Notes: generated from the letters alone by a model not told the origin. A stretch of DNA of 64,000 bases from Chinchilla lanigera (GCF_000276665.1 NW_004955402.1:7744430-7808429), one strand, 5' to 3'; positions 34,218 through 46,558 are shown, counted from the stretch's first letter. Made by a program: numbers and translations.

Positions 34218-34520
34218 TTTTTCTTTCTGAAAGAAGTAAATGGGATGACCAGATTGTGATCATGACTTGCTGGGCTTAAATGCAATTATGGTCTTTGTGC
34301 CTTTTCCCAGAGATGGACTACCTAACCAGCACGAAAACAAATGATGTACTTGTGTCCTGTTAAGAGCACTTATATTTAGTAATCATGGCTGATACCTTTA
34401 TGTACAAGGCTGATCGAAAAATGCCATCATTCTTTCCACTTTCTGGAGCAGTTCTGCAAGTCCTCTTTCATGAGTGTCTCTTCTTTACAAAGTGTGATAA
34501 AATATATGGTGAATGTTTCT

Positions 34521-34616
34521 TTTTTTTTTTTTTTTTTCCTCCGGTACCGGGAACCAAACTCACGACCTTGCACTTGCCAGGCAGGCGCTTTGCCGCTGAG
34601 CTAAATCCCCAGCCCC
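34521..34616 (-). repeat. Young ID-type SINE
   Basis: Antisense ID with poly(T), CCGGTACCGGGAACCAAACT and CCGCTGAGCTAAATCCCCAG. ATGGTGAATGTTTCT is repeated at 34506-34520 and 34617-34631. Confidence 0.95.
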
Positions 34617-34649
34617 ATGGTGAATGTTTCTGACAAGTGCTGTTTGTTA

Positions 34650-35497
34650 TGGTTGGGGCTTATTTTTGCAAGGGGAACACAATATAATACAGGACACATA
34701 TTTTATATGATAATTTGTAATAGTCACCCAAAGAATGATAAACAAAAGAGTGCAGGAAATCTGTCCACACACAAAGACCAAGGAATCCAGCCTGGATCCC
34801 ATGGAAATGTCTTGCATGAGTCCACCTGAATACCTAGAGCTCATAACAATGCCAGTTGGAGGCCCAGAGCCCACAACAGTGTCTCATGCAGGCCTGTTTC
34901 ATGAATCTGCGCTGGGAAGGCCCAAAGGTCAGTGGTGGAATACAGGAAGTCTGTGCCAGCGGGATGAAGGATCAGTGCTAGCAGGCTGAGGGATCTGCAC
35001 TGGAGCCAGGAAGCGATGCTCAGAAGAACCAGAGCTCCCCTGAAAGGTACCACAGCCATCCTCAGCAACAGTGAGGTCCTGAGCTCCTCTGATGATCAGG
35101 ATGGCTGAGATCTTGTCAGCAAGCCAATGCAGCAAGATTCTCCAGAATACCAGCAGTGCACCATCTTCCCCTCTGGAGCCCGGAAGCGATGCTCAGAGTG
35201 AGGGCCAGAGCTCCCCCAAAGTGAACTGAAGCCATTCTCAGTACCAACAAGGTCCCGAGCTCCTCAGAGGACGAAAACAGCCAAAGTCAACAGGAAAGCC
35301 AGCATGATGAACACCTCAAAGAAAACCAACAGCTCCTTACAGCTTCTACCAGCTCCCAACATCCTCTTTTTTTCTTCTCCAGGTCTGCCTCTTATGCTGC
35401 TGGCAAGAATCCCCAGGTGGGCCTCCCACACCCAGCTCCACACTTACTCAGTTCAGCTGGGGGTTATAAGCTGACCACCAGTTGTCAATCCACTATA
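34650..35497 (-). mobile_element. LTR-like element, copy 2
   Basis: Aligns end to end with copy 1: shared start GCAAGGGGA, shared middle GCATGAGTCCACCTGAATAC and shared end CAGTTGTCAATCCACTA. Same orientation as copies 1 and 3. Begins right after the ID SINE target-site duplication region at 34631. Confidence 0.65.
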
Positions 35498-36460
35498 CCA
35501 TTCAATGGATGCAGTAAAGTATGTTCTCATCCACCTTATTCACTGGATCTGGCACTATGTGAATTCTGGCAGCCATGAGTGAGCTAAAAACACTCACGAA
35601 AGAGTACTTCCAGAACTGCTTCAGAAAGTAGCAAGAATAGGATAAATGTGTTTGAAGGGAGGAGGGGGAATGTTGAGACGGAATTGAAGGCAATGTGTCT
35701 TTTACTGTAATCATTTAAAAAAACAAAACAAAAACCTCAAACATTCACATATATTTTGATCATACTGCATATGTTTTCTTCTGTAGCCCATAAGAAAAAA
35801 AATTATAACTAGATCTTCTAGAATTATAGTTTCTTTCCCGAAATACGGGGTGGTAGCACTGTGTTCTTTTTCCTCTCCCTGCGTGGTGACATGCTTAGAG
35901 ACTGAGTGTGAAGGCCAAGCCCCGCCCACCTGTCCCTCTAAGAACCTGCAAAGGGGGCTTCACCACCTCTCAGGCCCAGGGGCATTTAGGTGACTGTGGA
36001 AACTGTGTAGAGTCCCAGTTTTGGGTAGAGGGGACAGAATATGTGGGCCCTGCATTTGATAAGAGAGAGAGTAAAACCTTTGGACACATTTTATCTCATA
36101 CAATTTCTGTGACACTGTGATCAAAACCAGCACCACACAGCCTGGCCAGGGGGAAAGATATTCCTATTTTGAAAAGCTCTGTGACACCTTGACATTCTCT
36201 TAGGTACTTTTTTAGTTTGCCTTTTAATCTTAATCATGGCATGTTCTGCACACAAATATTTAATTTTCATTTCAGCAGACAAGCTTTCTCTTCGGGCTTT
36301 TGCTTTTATGTGTAGAGATTCTGTCAAACTGCGAACATTGCACTTTAGGGTCTGAGGAGAGCTGAAGTTGCTTTTCACCTGCAGCCCTTGGGCTTCCTAG
36401 CTGCAAACAGAGACCAGCTCTGATAAACTTAAGCAGCAGGCGATTTTATTGTAAAGATAC
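35498..36460. other. Intergenic stretch upstream of the CpG-rich segment
   Basis: No gene recognised. At 36440-36470 the minus strand reads GTATCTTTACAATAAAATCG followed by CCTGCTGCTTAAGTTTATCA, which is LTR-like (poly(A) signal then R/U5-like text) and might mean that the neighbouring GC-rich block is an old LTR. Confidence 0.4.
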
Positions 36461-36469
36461 CGAGTAATG

Positions 36470-37145
36470 AGAAGCCTGGAGGACCTGGCCCAGAACATGC
36501 GGAGGGACCTAGGGAGGCTGCCCCGCTGCAGCCGCAGCTCCAGCAGCATCCGGACACCGACGGTTAGCCGCTGGTGCTTAGAGGACAGCGGAAGTGGGGC
36601 GCTCAGTGTTACAACCGCCGATGTCCTGCTTGTGCAAACACTGAGTGAGCCGTGAAGAATTCAAGTGCACTGCGCCCCGCCGTGACCACCGCGAGGGCCA
36701 GGGGTGGCCGCTGGCTAAGTTGGGCGCTGGTACCCCCTCTGCGAGGGCGAGGAGGAAGGCGGGTCTGCTCTCTCTATGGCCCCGACCTCCTGCGGCTGAG
36801 CGCTGCCCTCCGCCTGACCCTGCGCTGGGATTCCCCTTGCACGGAAAGGCGGTCTGCGCGCGGGAGACTCCAAGTGGAGGAAAGCTTCAGAAAAGCTCGT
36901 TCGAGCTGACACCGAGGCTGTTTTCCAAACTTACCACTTGCTTTGTGTCTTGGCAAAGTTTTAAAGATAGAAACCAATCAGGAGATTGCGGTTATCCGCA
37001 GGAAAAGAAACCTACACTTACCAAGGCAGTGGTAAGACAGAGACGGGGAGTGGATTCGAGCGAATTCACAAGGTGTTAGCCGCAGTAACTAGGTGGGGCT
37101 CCGGCAGTCACCGCGAGCCAGATCTGGGGTGCGGTGACGTCAGCG
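36470..37145. promoter_or_regulatory. CpG-rich segment ending in a perfect palindromic CRE
   Basis: The segment is markedly richer in G+C and in CpG than its surroundings (clusters such as GCGCGCGGGAG near 36857, CCGCCGTGACCACCGCG near 36677). Overlapping long frames occur on both strands as expected for GC-rich DNA. TGACGTCA, the full CRE palindrome bound by CREB/ATF factors, lies at 37135-37142 in GCGGTGACGTCAGCG. No coding gene is seen nearby. It could be a non-coding RNA promoter, an enhancer, or an LTR-derived island. Confidence 0.5.
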
Positions 37146-37689
37146 TCCATCCTGTCCTCACCGGGACTCCAAAGCCTTTGTCCCGTCTCCCTAGACCTCT
37201 TTGGGGATTTGTGCCACTTGGGTTGAACATACTGTCCCACGTGGGGTCTGCCCTGCCCTTCCTCCACATTTATCTGAAATGTCATTTGGCTCTGCATCCT
37301 AGTTCTGCCTTTGTTCGGAGAGGTAACTTCTACTCATACACCCCTCATCTATCACCGTGACTTCACAATGAAGTTGGCCTTACAGGTGACTGTGGCGTGA
37401 ATTGGCCTCCATTTTCATTTTCTCCATTCATTCTAATTCAAAATGCTTAACTGAATTTAAAACCTGTCCCTTGCAAACCTGCTTCTCTGAGTTTTAACAG
37501 CGTCCTTATCCTCCAAGACTCCCAAGCCAGAAACAACAAACCATTGGGAATTGCCTCTCCTTTGGGCCATTCCGTTCCCAGTCCAACTACTGTAGATAAA
37601 TGAGTCCACTTCCTGTCTCCTGGGTCCACTTCCTGTGTCTGTCTGCCTTACCATTGTCTTGATAAGTGTAGACTTCTCCTCCTGAGGGT

Positions 37690-37960
37690 AACCCTGATCT
37701 CCTAGCTGGTTTCTATTTTTAAAACTCATTCTCTTCAGTCTGTCCTCACACGTCAAAGTAATCTTCCTAAAAACAAATCTGATCATTGCGTTCCTTTGCT
37801 GAAATTCTTTTGTGGACCTTTTAGTTCGCAGAACACAAATCAAATTAAATTCTTTGAGTAAAAGTCTGCCCTTGATAGGAGCCTTGTCTCTCTCTGTAAT
37901 TCAACCACTGTGTGTCCTCTTAGGTAATTTTTTCTCCAAACATAGAGGTCTTCCTACTGG
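37690..37960 (+). repeat. L2-like LINE remnant
   Basis: AGTAATCTTCCTAAAAACAA followed by ATCTGATCATTGCGTTCCTT and AGAACACAAATCAAATT is the pattern of an L2 3' region. A related pattern occurs at 54960-55270. Old and diverged. Confidence 0.45.
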
Positions 37961-38361
37961 TCTACTCTCTGTACTTCTCCCCCATTAATGCTTGAAAACT
38001 CAGTTTGATTGCTAAGTGATATATTTACAGGTAGGTAATATTTTGAGATTTGGCTTTTTAAGGCCAGGCTGTGATCCAGTGCAGGGCAACAAGAATGCCT
38101 GTGTGGGAGCTCTATCTGGAAAGAGTAGGAAAGACTATCTGTTGCCCTTCAGGCCAAAGTGTTGCAAAAATGTGAACCTGGGGTTCTTCCCACACACAGA
38201 GGCCCTTGGACAGAATGACATCAAAAATCAGAGGGACGCAAAGGAGCAGGAGAGGCCGTGGGAACCAAGTCTCCGTGACCTTGTGACCTGGGTCCTGGTG
38301 AATGTGAGGTCTCTTCTGGTCCTTTCCGGTTATTAGCTGGGTAAATCCACACCCACGCTCT

Positions 38362-38440
38362 TTCGCGGTACTGGAGATTCCAGCTGTGCCATCGAGCAAG
38401 CTATGTAAGGGCTCTACCAGTGAGCTACAACCCCAGCTCT
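38362..38440 (-). repeat. Old ID-type SINE
   Basis: The minus strand reads AGCTGGGGTTGTAGCTCACT and GGAATCTCCAGTACCGCGAA. Diverged. Confidence 0.75.
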
Positions 38441-39845
38441 TCGACTTTTGTTCCCACTTAGATTGGATTAATATCTCTCTTATCACTTAAGATCAAGAGT
38501 CCATGGAGTTGCAAGGACAGTTAGAGATTTAATATTATAAACTTGGTCTTTACAACTTCGACACTAGCTCCCCATAACATACATTTGACAGCGCCTTTCA
38601 TGGGAAAGCTACAGGCCTGCGCCTGTGTTAACACGCGTGAGGTCTACAGAGAGAGGTCTTACTTAAGGGCAGTTCGGACTACCCGAATTCACACTGGTGT
38701 GGATGGAGGGAAAGTGTAAGCACTGCTTTGAGAGAGCTTTTTTTGTGATCACATGGTTCCCAACTCAGACCCTACAGTGCAACCGTCTGAGGAATGCGTA
38801 AAACTAGATGACTGGGGCCTTCCCAGACAAAGACCTCAGAGGCAGAGAGCGTTGTGTTGTCTAAAAGCTTCCTAGGTTTCTACTTTTAGGAAGGATTGAG
38901 AAGCACTGATCTAACCTGGTATTTCTCTCTGCTCCTTGTGGAATTCAGGTTGACTTTTCCTCAGCGCAATTTCCCTGCAGTGGGCAGAACATGAGAGATC
39001 AAGTTACTGGCTTTGTGCTGTTCTGCAGGTTGGGATTAATGTCTGCAAAACTGGCGAGGGACGTATGAGTGGGCTCTGCCTACCTTTAATTCTTAAAGTA
39101 ATAATGTGGCTTAATTCAATCTCTCAATTAAGTTACTCTAAATTATCTTGCCTAGACTAATATTTTCTCAGACTTATCTTGATGTGAGCTTCTTGAAGAA
39201 GGTGATACTGGAAGATAAGTTTCAATAGTAAAATAAAAACAAAAGAAAATCACTGGAATGATGCCTTAAAGCAAATGCAGTTTATATTCTGAGGAGTTTA
39301 ATCTGCGAAACAAAGAGCTTCCTTAGATGTAGATACGCATTTATTTCACTTTGCTTTCCCCAGAGCTCACCAATATTCCTATACTCAAAGCAGTTTCTCA
39401 GATTAAAAGTGTATTTAGTTTTTGATGTTATATTAAAAAACAGATCTATTTCAGATATTTTTCTTTTGCTTTTCATAGTTCCCCATTTATAACATCTGTC
39501 AGTAGCCTTTAGGCATTTTACACACATGTGTTTATTTTGTTGTACATTAATTGTAATAACATTTAAATAAATCCACAGAAAATAATAGCTGGAAAGAAAG
39601 AAAGAGTTAAAGCAACATTGAAATTAATTAGATGTGCTGAACTGACTAATCATACAAGCATTTAACAGAATGTCTTTTTTGTACTTGGCATTGCCCTAAT
39701 GCTGAGAGGGGTACAATCCATCCAGATTGTTTGCAATTTACAGTCTAATTGGAGAGATAAGACATAGAAAAATTAAATAAATTTACGAGGTATATGAGAC
39801 TAAATGCCAGTCTGAATGGTGGTGACAGTAAGTACCACAGCTCAG
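38441..39845. other. Unique-looking intergenic stretch
   Basis: No coding exon, SINE or L1 pattern recognised. AT-rich towards its right end. Confidence 0.45.
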
Positions 39846-39849
39846 ATAA

Positions 39850-40015
39850 TGACCAACCCTGCATGCTCACATCTGGTAGTCTGAGCAACTTCATTGAAGA
39901 TAACAATATGTAATATAACAAGCACCGTTAATTCCTATCATTTTGTTTTGAAACCCTGCATCATTTTTGTTTTTGTATTGTTTTGTTTTAGACTGTTTCT
40001 TTATTCTCTTTAAAA
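39850..40015 (-). repeat. Copy of a ~150-bp dispersed repeat, family unknown
   Basis: The text TGAGCAACTTCATTGAAGAT and AACAATATGTAATATAACAA, TTGTTTTGAAACCCTGCATC then T-rich sequence is the reverse complement of the units at 57190-57520 and matches 41750-41890. Confidence 0.7.
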
Positions 40016-41745
40016 AAAAAACACCAAAAAAAAAAAGAGATATATAAGATAAACTTCTTAAAAGATGTGAAATGAGGAAGACGTTTTGGTCTTCCTCTGT
40101 AGGCTTCAATGCCCTGTGGTGAGATTTTAATTTCACATTTTACTACAAGACTCAAATCTGAAGCAACTTCCCTGGGTGGTCAACTTCCTGTTTTTACTTC
40201 CTGTTGGTACAATCTACCTTGTATAGAATACTGTTTAGATAATTACTACTTTAAAAAAACATAGAGAAAAGGAAGCAAGGAGGAGGACCTGCCAGTGGGG
40301 AGGAGACCGGGAGATGGAGGCCGGGGGAGTAAAGACTGAAGACGTGTCACCTGCGTCACCTACATGTCCCGAAGCCCCCAGGGCTGTGAATATTAGGATC
40401 GCAAACATGCACAACACAAAATTATTTCTTCAGAACTAAACTGATTCTTGTTCAAAATATTGCCAAAATGTGAAATGTGTTGGTTGTATTTTTTCAAATT
40501 TGGATTGAATTTTATGTCTCTTAATTTCCTACCTCAGAAGGGCAGAGAGTGTGAGATCAGAAGTGAAAGCTTGGCTGCCGGTCTGGACCGGGCTCAGATG
40601 GAGCTTAGGGAACGCCTAATTCTTCTCACCTGTGGCGCTCACGGGCTCACAGAGTACCCGGATGCTTGGCCCTCTGTAGGCTTTTCCAGTTGCCCTTTCT
40701 AATCAGCTCACCTCTGCCAGGGTGACCAGATACCCTGCGCTGCCCCAATCATTTGAGGTTTATTCCAATTAACGAATGACTGACTTCCCATGAAGATGGT
40801 GCAGTTGATGGTACAGTTTTAGAGCAGACAAGAAAGGCATGGAACGGGCGTAAATCACACAATCTAACGTCCTAGGGCTGCCTGTGCTCATGGAGGACGT
40901 GAGGAGGTGTCTTAAAGGGGAGCATCGTTTATCATAGGAATTTCGGTAGAAAATACAGAGGTTCAACACATGTTCTCCAGTATAGGGACAGAACTATTTC
41001 TTGATGGTTTCATTTTTCCTGATTGGGACACAGAAGTGATTTTTTTTTGGTTTGAGTCTCAGATTCACTTTTTGGTGTCTACTCAAATAGCTTTCCTTTC
41101 AGTCAGCCCCTCGTATTCCCATTCTGTTAGACCTTCTCCTCGCAGGGCCCCTAGCTCTTATAATAATGAAAACATCACCTACATTGCCTGGATGTTTAAT
41201 ACCACCAGCAAATTTTAATAACTTCTTTTTTTTAAATCTCTGGAAGCACTCCAGGTTTTTCTAAAGTTTGTCTCTTTATTTCACTGTCTTTGGCATTTTA
41301 CTGGCGCCTCATGTGAGAATCAACTCCTAGTCCACTGTGTCCAATAAATACCAGAATATCTACCAACTAATTACACTTCCACCCCTCCAGGCTCAGGGAC
41401 CGTGGGATTTCTCTTCTGATTTGGAGAAAGGCCCTTTTTTCTTTTAATATTTCCTCTGCAGTTATGTCCTGATTCAACATTCACAGGAACTTAAACATCA
41501 GAGGAGCAAGTTAGCCTCACCCTAAGTGTAATGAAGCTTCATATTTTCCAAGCAAAGCAGGGAGGTTAAGTATACAGGGAGGCGAGAGTGTTTTCCGCCA
41601 AATCTAGATTAAAAACAAAATTTCATGGGTGAAAGGAGAAAAGAAGGAAGGGAAAAGAAAATACGTATATTACATATACATAAGATAGTTACCTTACTGA
41701 CTTCTTTTAGTTCATTGAAAACGGTTTATGCCTGTATTGTTTGAT
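40016..41745. other. Intergenic stretch, no gene recognised
   Basis: Short open frames only (40448-40702, 40970-41218), none with a recognisable family. A purine-rich tract lies near 41630-41660. Confidence 0.45.
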
Positions 41746-41749
41746 CAGT

Positions 41750-41890
41750 TATGCATGCCTAGATCTTGTAATCTGCGCAAGTACTTTGAAGATAACAATA
41801 TGCAGTATCTTAACCATTGTTAATCTCCTATCATGTTGTTTTGAAATTTTGTATTTTTTTGTTTTTGTTTTCTTTTTTTCCTCTTAAAAA
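41750..41890 (-). repeat. Second copy of the ~150-bp dispersed repeat
   Basis: CTTTGAAGATAACAATATGC, TCCTATCATGTTGTTTTGAA and the following T-rich tract align with 39880-39995. Same orientation, lower identity. Confidence 0.65.
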
Positions 41891-42123
41891 ATTTTTTCTT
41901 TCAAAATGTTAGGCCAGTGCTAATGACTGCTGCAGGTTTTATTTGAGAAAGAATCGTGGCTGTAAACATGGTCACTAAAATATGTGAATCGATTTCCACA
42001 GTCAGAGCCCTGTGGGATGGAGGGGCAGCTTTAACATGGCCCAGTGTGCCGATGAGCGCCTTCCTCTGCAGCGGAGCCCAGTCGGGGCCGAGAGGCTGGA
42101 GGACTGTTTTCTCTGACTTTTAG

Positions 42124-42293
42124 CTCCATGAGTATCTGTGCAGATCTTAACACTAGAGAAGAGACGACTTGATGAATTTACAAAAATTAAACTTGTGCAT
42201 TGAAGACAAAGGACAACGATGGACACCGAACACGTCGGAATGATTCCACTTGTATTATGCATGACACATTTGTAATTAAAACAGATCCTGAAG
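42124..42293 (+). other. Exon-like segment with acceptor and donor, unknown
   Basis: A pyrimidine-rich acceptor (GTTTTCTCTGACTTTTAG, ending 42123) and a strong donor AAG|GTAAGT at 42294 bound 170 bases. All three frames from the acceptor contain stops, so it cannot be an ordinary internal coding exon. A short frame from the ATG at 42257 (MHDTFVIKTDPE) stays open through the donor. It could be an exon of a non-coding RNA, a first coding exon, or chance. Confidence 0.25.
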
Positions 42294-42663
42294 GTAAGTT
42301 TGTGCGTACTAATAAAATGATTGCAATAAGAGCAGAGTGTGTTATTAAATATCCACAGGGCAAATTTCCCAAGTGATAAATGTGAAAATTTGGCGCCTTT
42401 CCTTCAACAGTTGCTTATTGGAAACACACTTGGGAGGAAATTCATGTATTCATCACACATGCACAGACCACGTAGACTGGTACATCTGCAATACATTTAT
42501 TTCGCTTTAGAATTTATTTATTTTTATTGGTATATGTTTATAAAACACAATAATTGCATGCATTTGGGGGGAATTTGTATCTAATACACTAATTTCTAAA
42601 CAGTATTTTATAAATAGATTTAATTTCAATTGCTCAGCTAAATATTAACATTCATTAAAATTC

Positions 42664-42808
42664 CTCAGTCTCTAGGGAGGCTGAGGCAGGAGGATTGTTG
42701 CGTGTTTGCAACTGGCCTGGGCTACAAAGTAAGCTCAAGTCCAGTCTGAACTGCATAGTGAGACCTGGTCTTAAACAAAACAAAAAAAAAAAAAAAAAAA
42801 AAAAAACC
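42664..42808 (+). repeat. B1-type SINE, 5'-truncated, long A tail
   Basis: Starts inside the B1 body (GGGAGGCTGAGGCAGGAGGA), continues through both duplicated blocks and ends in about 26 A. CCTCAGTCT lies on both sides (about 42663 and 42807). Confidence 0.9.
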
Positions 42809-42959
42809 TCAGTCTTTCAAAAATCCGTAAAGACCTTTGACAAAATTCAACAGTTATTGCTGATAGCTGCTAAAGATTGCATGACCCTTTTAGTCAGATC
42901 ACCTTAGAGTTTAATGATAATGACTTATATTTGCAAAACACATAAATGATTACAGTTTA

Positions 42960-43080
42960 TAAAATAGTGTTATAACCCATCTTTATCATTTGCTTCTTAA
43001 TGCAATCCTATGAGGCAGGAATAAATGTCTTACCAATGAGGAAAACGGAGACAAATAATATAGTCCATAGACTTTTACTT
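42960..43080 (-). repeat. Possible MIR remnant
   Basis: ATCCTATGAGGCAGGAATAA and CCAATGAGGAAAACGGAGAC resemble the MIR core. Weak. Confidence 0.4.
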
Positions 43081-43837
43081 CTAGATCAGTAAGGACTAGT
43101 TACCAATAATCTTTAAATGGTTGTGAAAGTAGACTAAAATTTGGTTTTCATAAATGGAAATTAGCAAGCAGCTAGAGGAATCCATTTCGGTATATTTTTG
43201 GTTAAACATCTGGTGCTTGGATCGTTCTGGACAAGTTTTCAAAGCTCTTGTCCTATTTGTTCCCGTGGATAGCTGCATATCCTCCTAGATCCAGGAGAAG
43301 CACAGTTACCCCTATGCTGCCCTGCTTTACTGAGTATGGTATTATTTTCAGTTGCTGCTCTTTTGCTCTGTAATTATAAATTACTGTTGAAGTGTTGTGA
43401 GTTGTTTGGTTAAATTCACAGTGTAGAGTGCTGTGCATTTGTAACGATTGTATTCTCGGTCCCTTTCGTCTCAGTAGTCTAAGGTCTGTGTGTGCCCGTT
43501 GGACTGTGCATATGGAGATACAAACCAGCTACCTCTTTGTGGAAGGAAGTAGAGCTTCCCAAGTGAGAACAGCAGGATGGGTAGACCTTGGCGCCTCCCG
43601 CATTCCCTAAGTGACCTGTGTTAGGAAGAGAGACATTAGCAGCCTGAGAGGATTTTAACTGGTCTCTGGAAAATACTGCATTTCATAGGTGCTTCAAAAG
43701 CAGTGAGGAGATGACATGTGGTGTGGCAGGAGGATTGGGGTGTGTGTCATGTGACTTTGGTTGGGGCTATTTTTCAGATACACAGTGTGATAAGTTTTTC
43801 TACAAATCCCTGTAGTCATGGCAAACTCTTGTTAGTT

Positions 43838-43993
43838 GTCTTTTTTTTTTTTTTTTTGAGACAGGGTCTTGCTATATAGTTCAAGCTGGCCTTGAGTTCA
43901 CTATGTAGCCCAGGCTGGCCTTGAACTCACAATGATCCTCCTGCCTCAGCCTTTGGAGTGTTGGGATTACAGGCGTGCGCCACTATACCAGGT
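43838..43993 (-). repeat. B1-type SINE, complete
   Basis: Antisense B1 with poly(T), both duplicated blocks (CAAGCTGGCCTTGAGTTCAC, CCAGGCTGGCCTTGAACTCA) and head GGCGTGCGCCACTATACC. Confidence 0.94.
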
Positions 43994-44916
43994 AAACTCT
44001 TGGTTTTCAGATGTGCTTGATGATAGCCTTATTAAGTGCAGCAAGAAGGATAAACTGAAACCTTTAAAATGTGTGCACAGTGAGTGAGTTGCTGCAGCAG
44101 GTTTGTTCTCACGGTCTGAGCCCTCTGGGTCTAACAGCTCACCCAGGGGTGGGAGTTAACCTGTGACTAGTAACCCAGTTGTCTATTTCTGAGGTGTGAA
44201 AAATACTCATATGGAATAGTCCTATCGCGCGTAGTTTTCACACACATAAATTCAGAAGTTACTAAATGTGTTAAGTATTACTGAGTATTAAGTAGCAATC
44301 TGCTGGCTATTAAGCTTTGTACAATCCATTTAGGAAAAGTTACTGACCCATACTATGTTAATTTGTCTTCCTAATCAAGGTGACTAAGGAAATAATTTCA
44401 ACTGTGCAAATTACGCATCACAAGAAAAAGAAAGAAGTGAACCCCCATCTTTGGCAGTCCTGAGGTGGGGAACCCTGGGCGTTTATTCTCTCGGGGTGTG
44501 GCTGCAGGGGCTCTGCTGTTCCCAGTCCTGGGAAGACCTGCTGATGCTGTGTGCTTGTAGGAAGGGGTGAGATTTTTGCATCAAATTCCAGCTTTAGCTA
44601 CATGAGTATGAGGAGATGGAATTGCAAGTTTCTGGGCCAGAGATAGATTGATATGGAAATTCATCAAAGTAAAATTCTATTTTTTCCCCTAAAACCATAA
44701 TTTCTTACACACGCCTAAAGCTCTAAAATTAGAGAAAACTTGATAGAGATTGGCCAGTCTAACGTCTTTATTTTGAAGGGAAAAAGGAAGCCCAGAGAGC
44801 TGCTATAGTGCAGACCAGCACTGGGACGGATGGTGATCAGAGTTCTGCACACCCAGCCGTGGCTCTTTATATATATATATATTTAAATATATTTATTTAA
44901 ATCTAAGTTTTACTCT

Positions 44917-45070
44917 TTTTTTTTTGTCTTTTTGAGACAGGGTCTTGTTATGCAGTTCAGGCTGGCCTTGAGCTCACTTTGAAGCCCAGGCTGGCCTTGA
45001 ATTTGTAGTGATCCTCCTACCTCAGCCTCCTGAGTGCTGGGATTACAGGTGTGTGCCACCATGCCCAGCT
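44917..45070 (-). repeat. B1-type SINE, complete
   Basis: Antisense B1 at the edge of an old L1 3' end, with GTCTTTTTGAGACAGGGTCT and GTGTGTGCCACCATGCCCAG. A TA microsatellite (44868-44882) lies just upstream. Confidence 0.94.
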
Positions 45071-45800
45071 TTACTTACTTTTTAAATAGGGGAAATCTTC
45101 ACATGGTTCCAAAACTGCAAAAGTGTGTAATATAAAAATCTTTCCATTCTGTTCCCCATCCATCCAGTCCTCCTTGGAAGTAAACAGTGCTATCAGCTTT
45201 TCAAATATACTTCTGGGAATATTGTATGCAGATGCAGACAAATATGTATGTAGATATTCTCTACTCTTTTTATACAAGTGATAGTATATTCTTCACGTGG
45301 TTTTGCATTGTTTGCGTGCGTGCATGTGTGTGTGTTTAAGCTTAACATTTACAGTTATTCCACAGTGTTACGAACACAGCATCCTCTAATCTCAGCATGA
45401 AGAAAGGCTGAGGCAGGAGGATCACACCTCTTGAGCGCTACGGGGGCAACTTAGTGAGATCTGGTTTCAAAACAAAAAATAAAAAGGACTGGGGACAGAG
45501 CCCAGTGGTAGAGCAGCCTGCACTCTCTATCAAGTACCGCACATACAGCAGCCTGCTCATTAACTTTTATGGCCACAGGGTACTTCACTGAATAGATAGA
45601 ACAGAATGTATTTAAACAGTCAACTATTGATAGACATATCCGTTGTTTCCACTATTTTGCTGTATCAAACCATGCTGCAGTGAATATCTTATACTCATTT
45701 TGTACTTGTTTGAATGCATCTAAAGGATAAATTCCTAGAAATGTTCTGCTTTGTTATCATAAATGGAAATAAAGAAGTGCTGCAGTATTTTAGTTGCCTG
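45071..45800 (-). mobile_element. Ancient antisense L1 3'UTR
   Basis: Typical old L1 3'UTR text: ACAAGTGATAGTATATTCTT, TATTTAAACAGTCAACTATT, GATAGACATATCCGTTGTTT, CATGCTGCAGTGAATATCTT and AAAGGATAAATTCCTAGAAA. Split by a dimeric SINE at about 45388-45548. Confidence 0.82.
45388..45548 (+). repeat. Dimeric B1+ID SINE, degraded
   Basis: B1 half (ATCTCAGCATGAAGAAAGGC ... GATCTGGTTTCAAAACAAAA) followed by an ID half (GGACAGAGCCCAGTGGTAGA). Confidence 0.72.
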
Positions 45801-46182
45801 AAAAAATAAACTCCTTTCTCCTAGGAAACAGCTAATTTTTTTAAGACCCACACTTATGTTATTTTTGGGAATTTGTCTTGTTTAATTACCGTTTGTGACT
45901 TGGTTTTGGCTTTGTTGCGTGTTGTATCCTGATCTGTCTCACATGGGGCACTCCAATTTATCAGCACCAGGCACTTTTTATTTGTTAGGAACATAAAGCA
46001 AGCATCACTCTCCCTACCTGACAGGGATCAAGGTTTGGAAAGGTTACATAAAATAAAAACTGAAAGAGTGGCATTTTATTGTATACAGATCAGAGTGGTT
46101 TAGATTTAGAAATGACAGCTTTTTACTTGAAAATAATCTAAATAATCCTAATGTTCAGCTTTTAAATGACCTCTTGGTATTG

Positions 46183-46558
46183 GTTACTTTCATCTCGTTG
46201 CTGAGACAAAATACCTAACGCCCAAAATGAAGGAAGGAAAGGTTCAATTAGCTCACAGTTTGTGGAGGTTTCAGTCCATACTGGGCTGGTTCCAAGGCAG
46301 AGTGGCACATGGCAGACAATAGCTCATGGAGGCGGAACAGCAAAGACAACAAGTGCAAAAGGGAGGAATGGCGGCGAGGGAGAGCAAGCCTCCTTCCCTC
46401 CCTTATATTGTCTGCAAACTACCCACCCCCAGGCGGGGTCGGGTGTAGCACTCACACCCATAATCCCAGTATTGGATCACAGATCAATCATAAACTCTAA
46501 AAGCCCGCGCCATGACTGTGTGAGGCTTTGGGGGGACATCCAGACACAAACCATAACA
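46183..46558 (+). mobile_element. ERVL-MaLR-like solo LTR
   Basis: CTGAGACAAAATACCTAACG, AAGGTTCAATTAGCTCACAG, CATGGAGGCGGAACAGC and the ending ACATCCAGACACAAACCATA ACA (46535-46557) follow the layout of MaLR LTRs (TG...CA, GAGACAAAATACC early, GGACATCCAAACCATA late). The open frame 46262-46639 lies within it. Confidence 0.65.

Noticed and set aside
36467..37079. Overlapping GC-rich frames (62, 144 and 85 codons) in the CpG-rich segment
   Set aside because: No recognisable domain and frames overlap on both strands; better explained by base composition.
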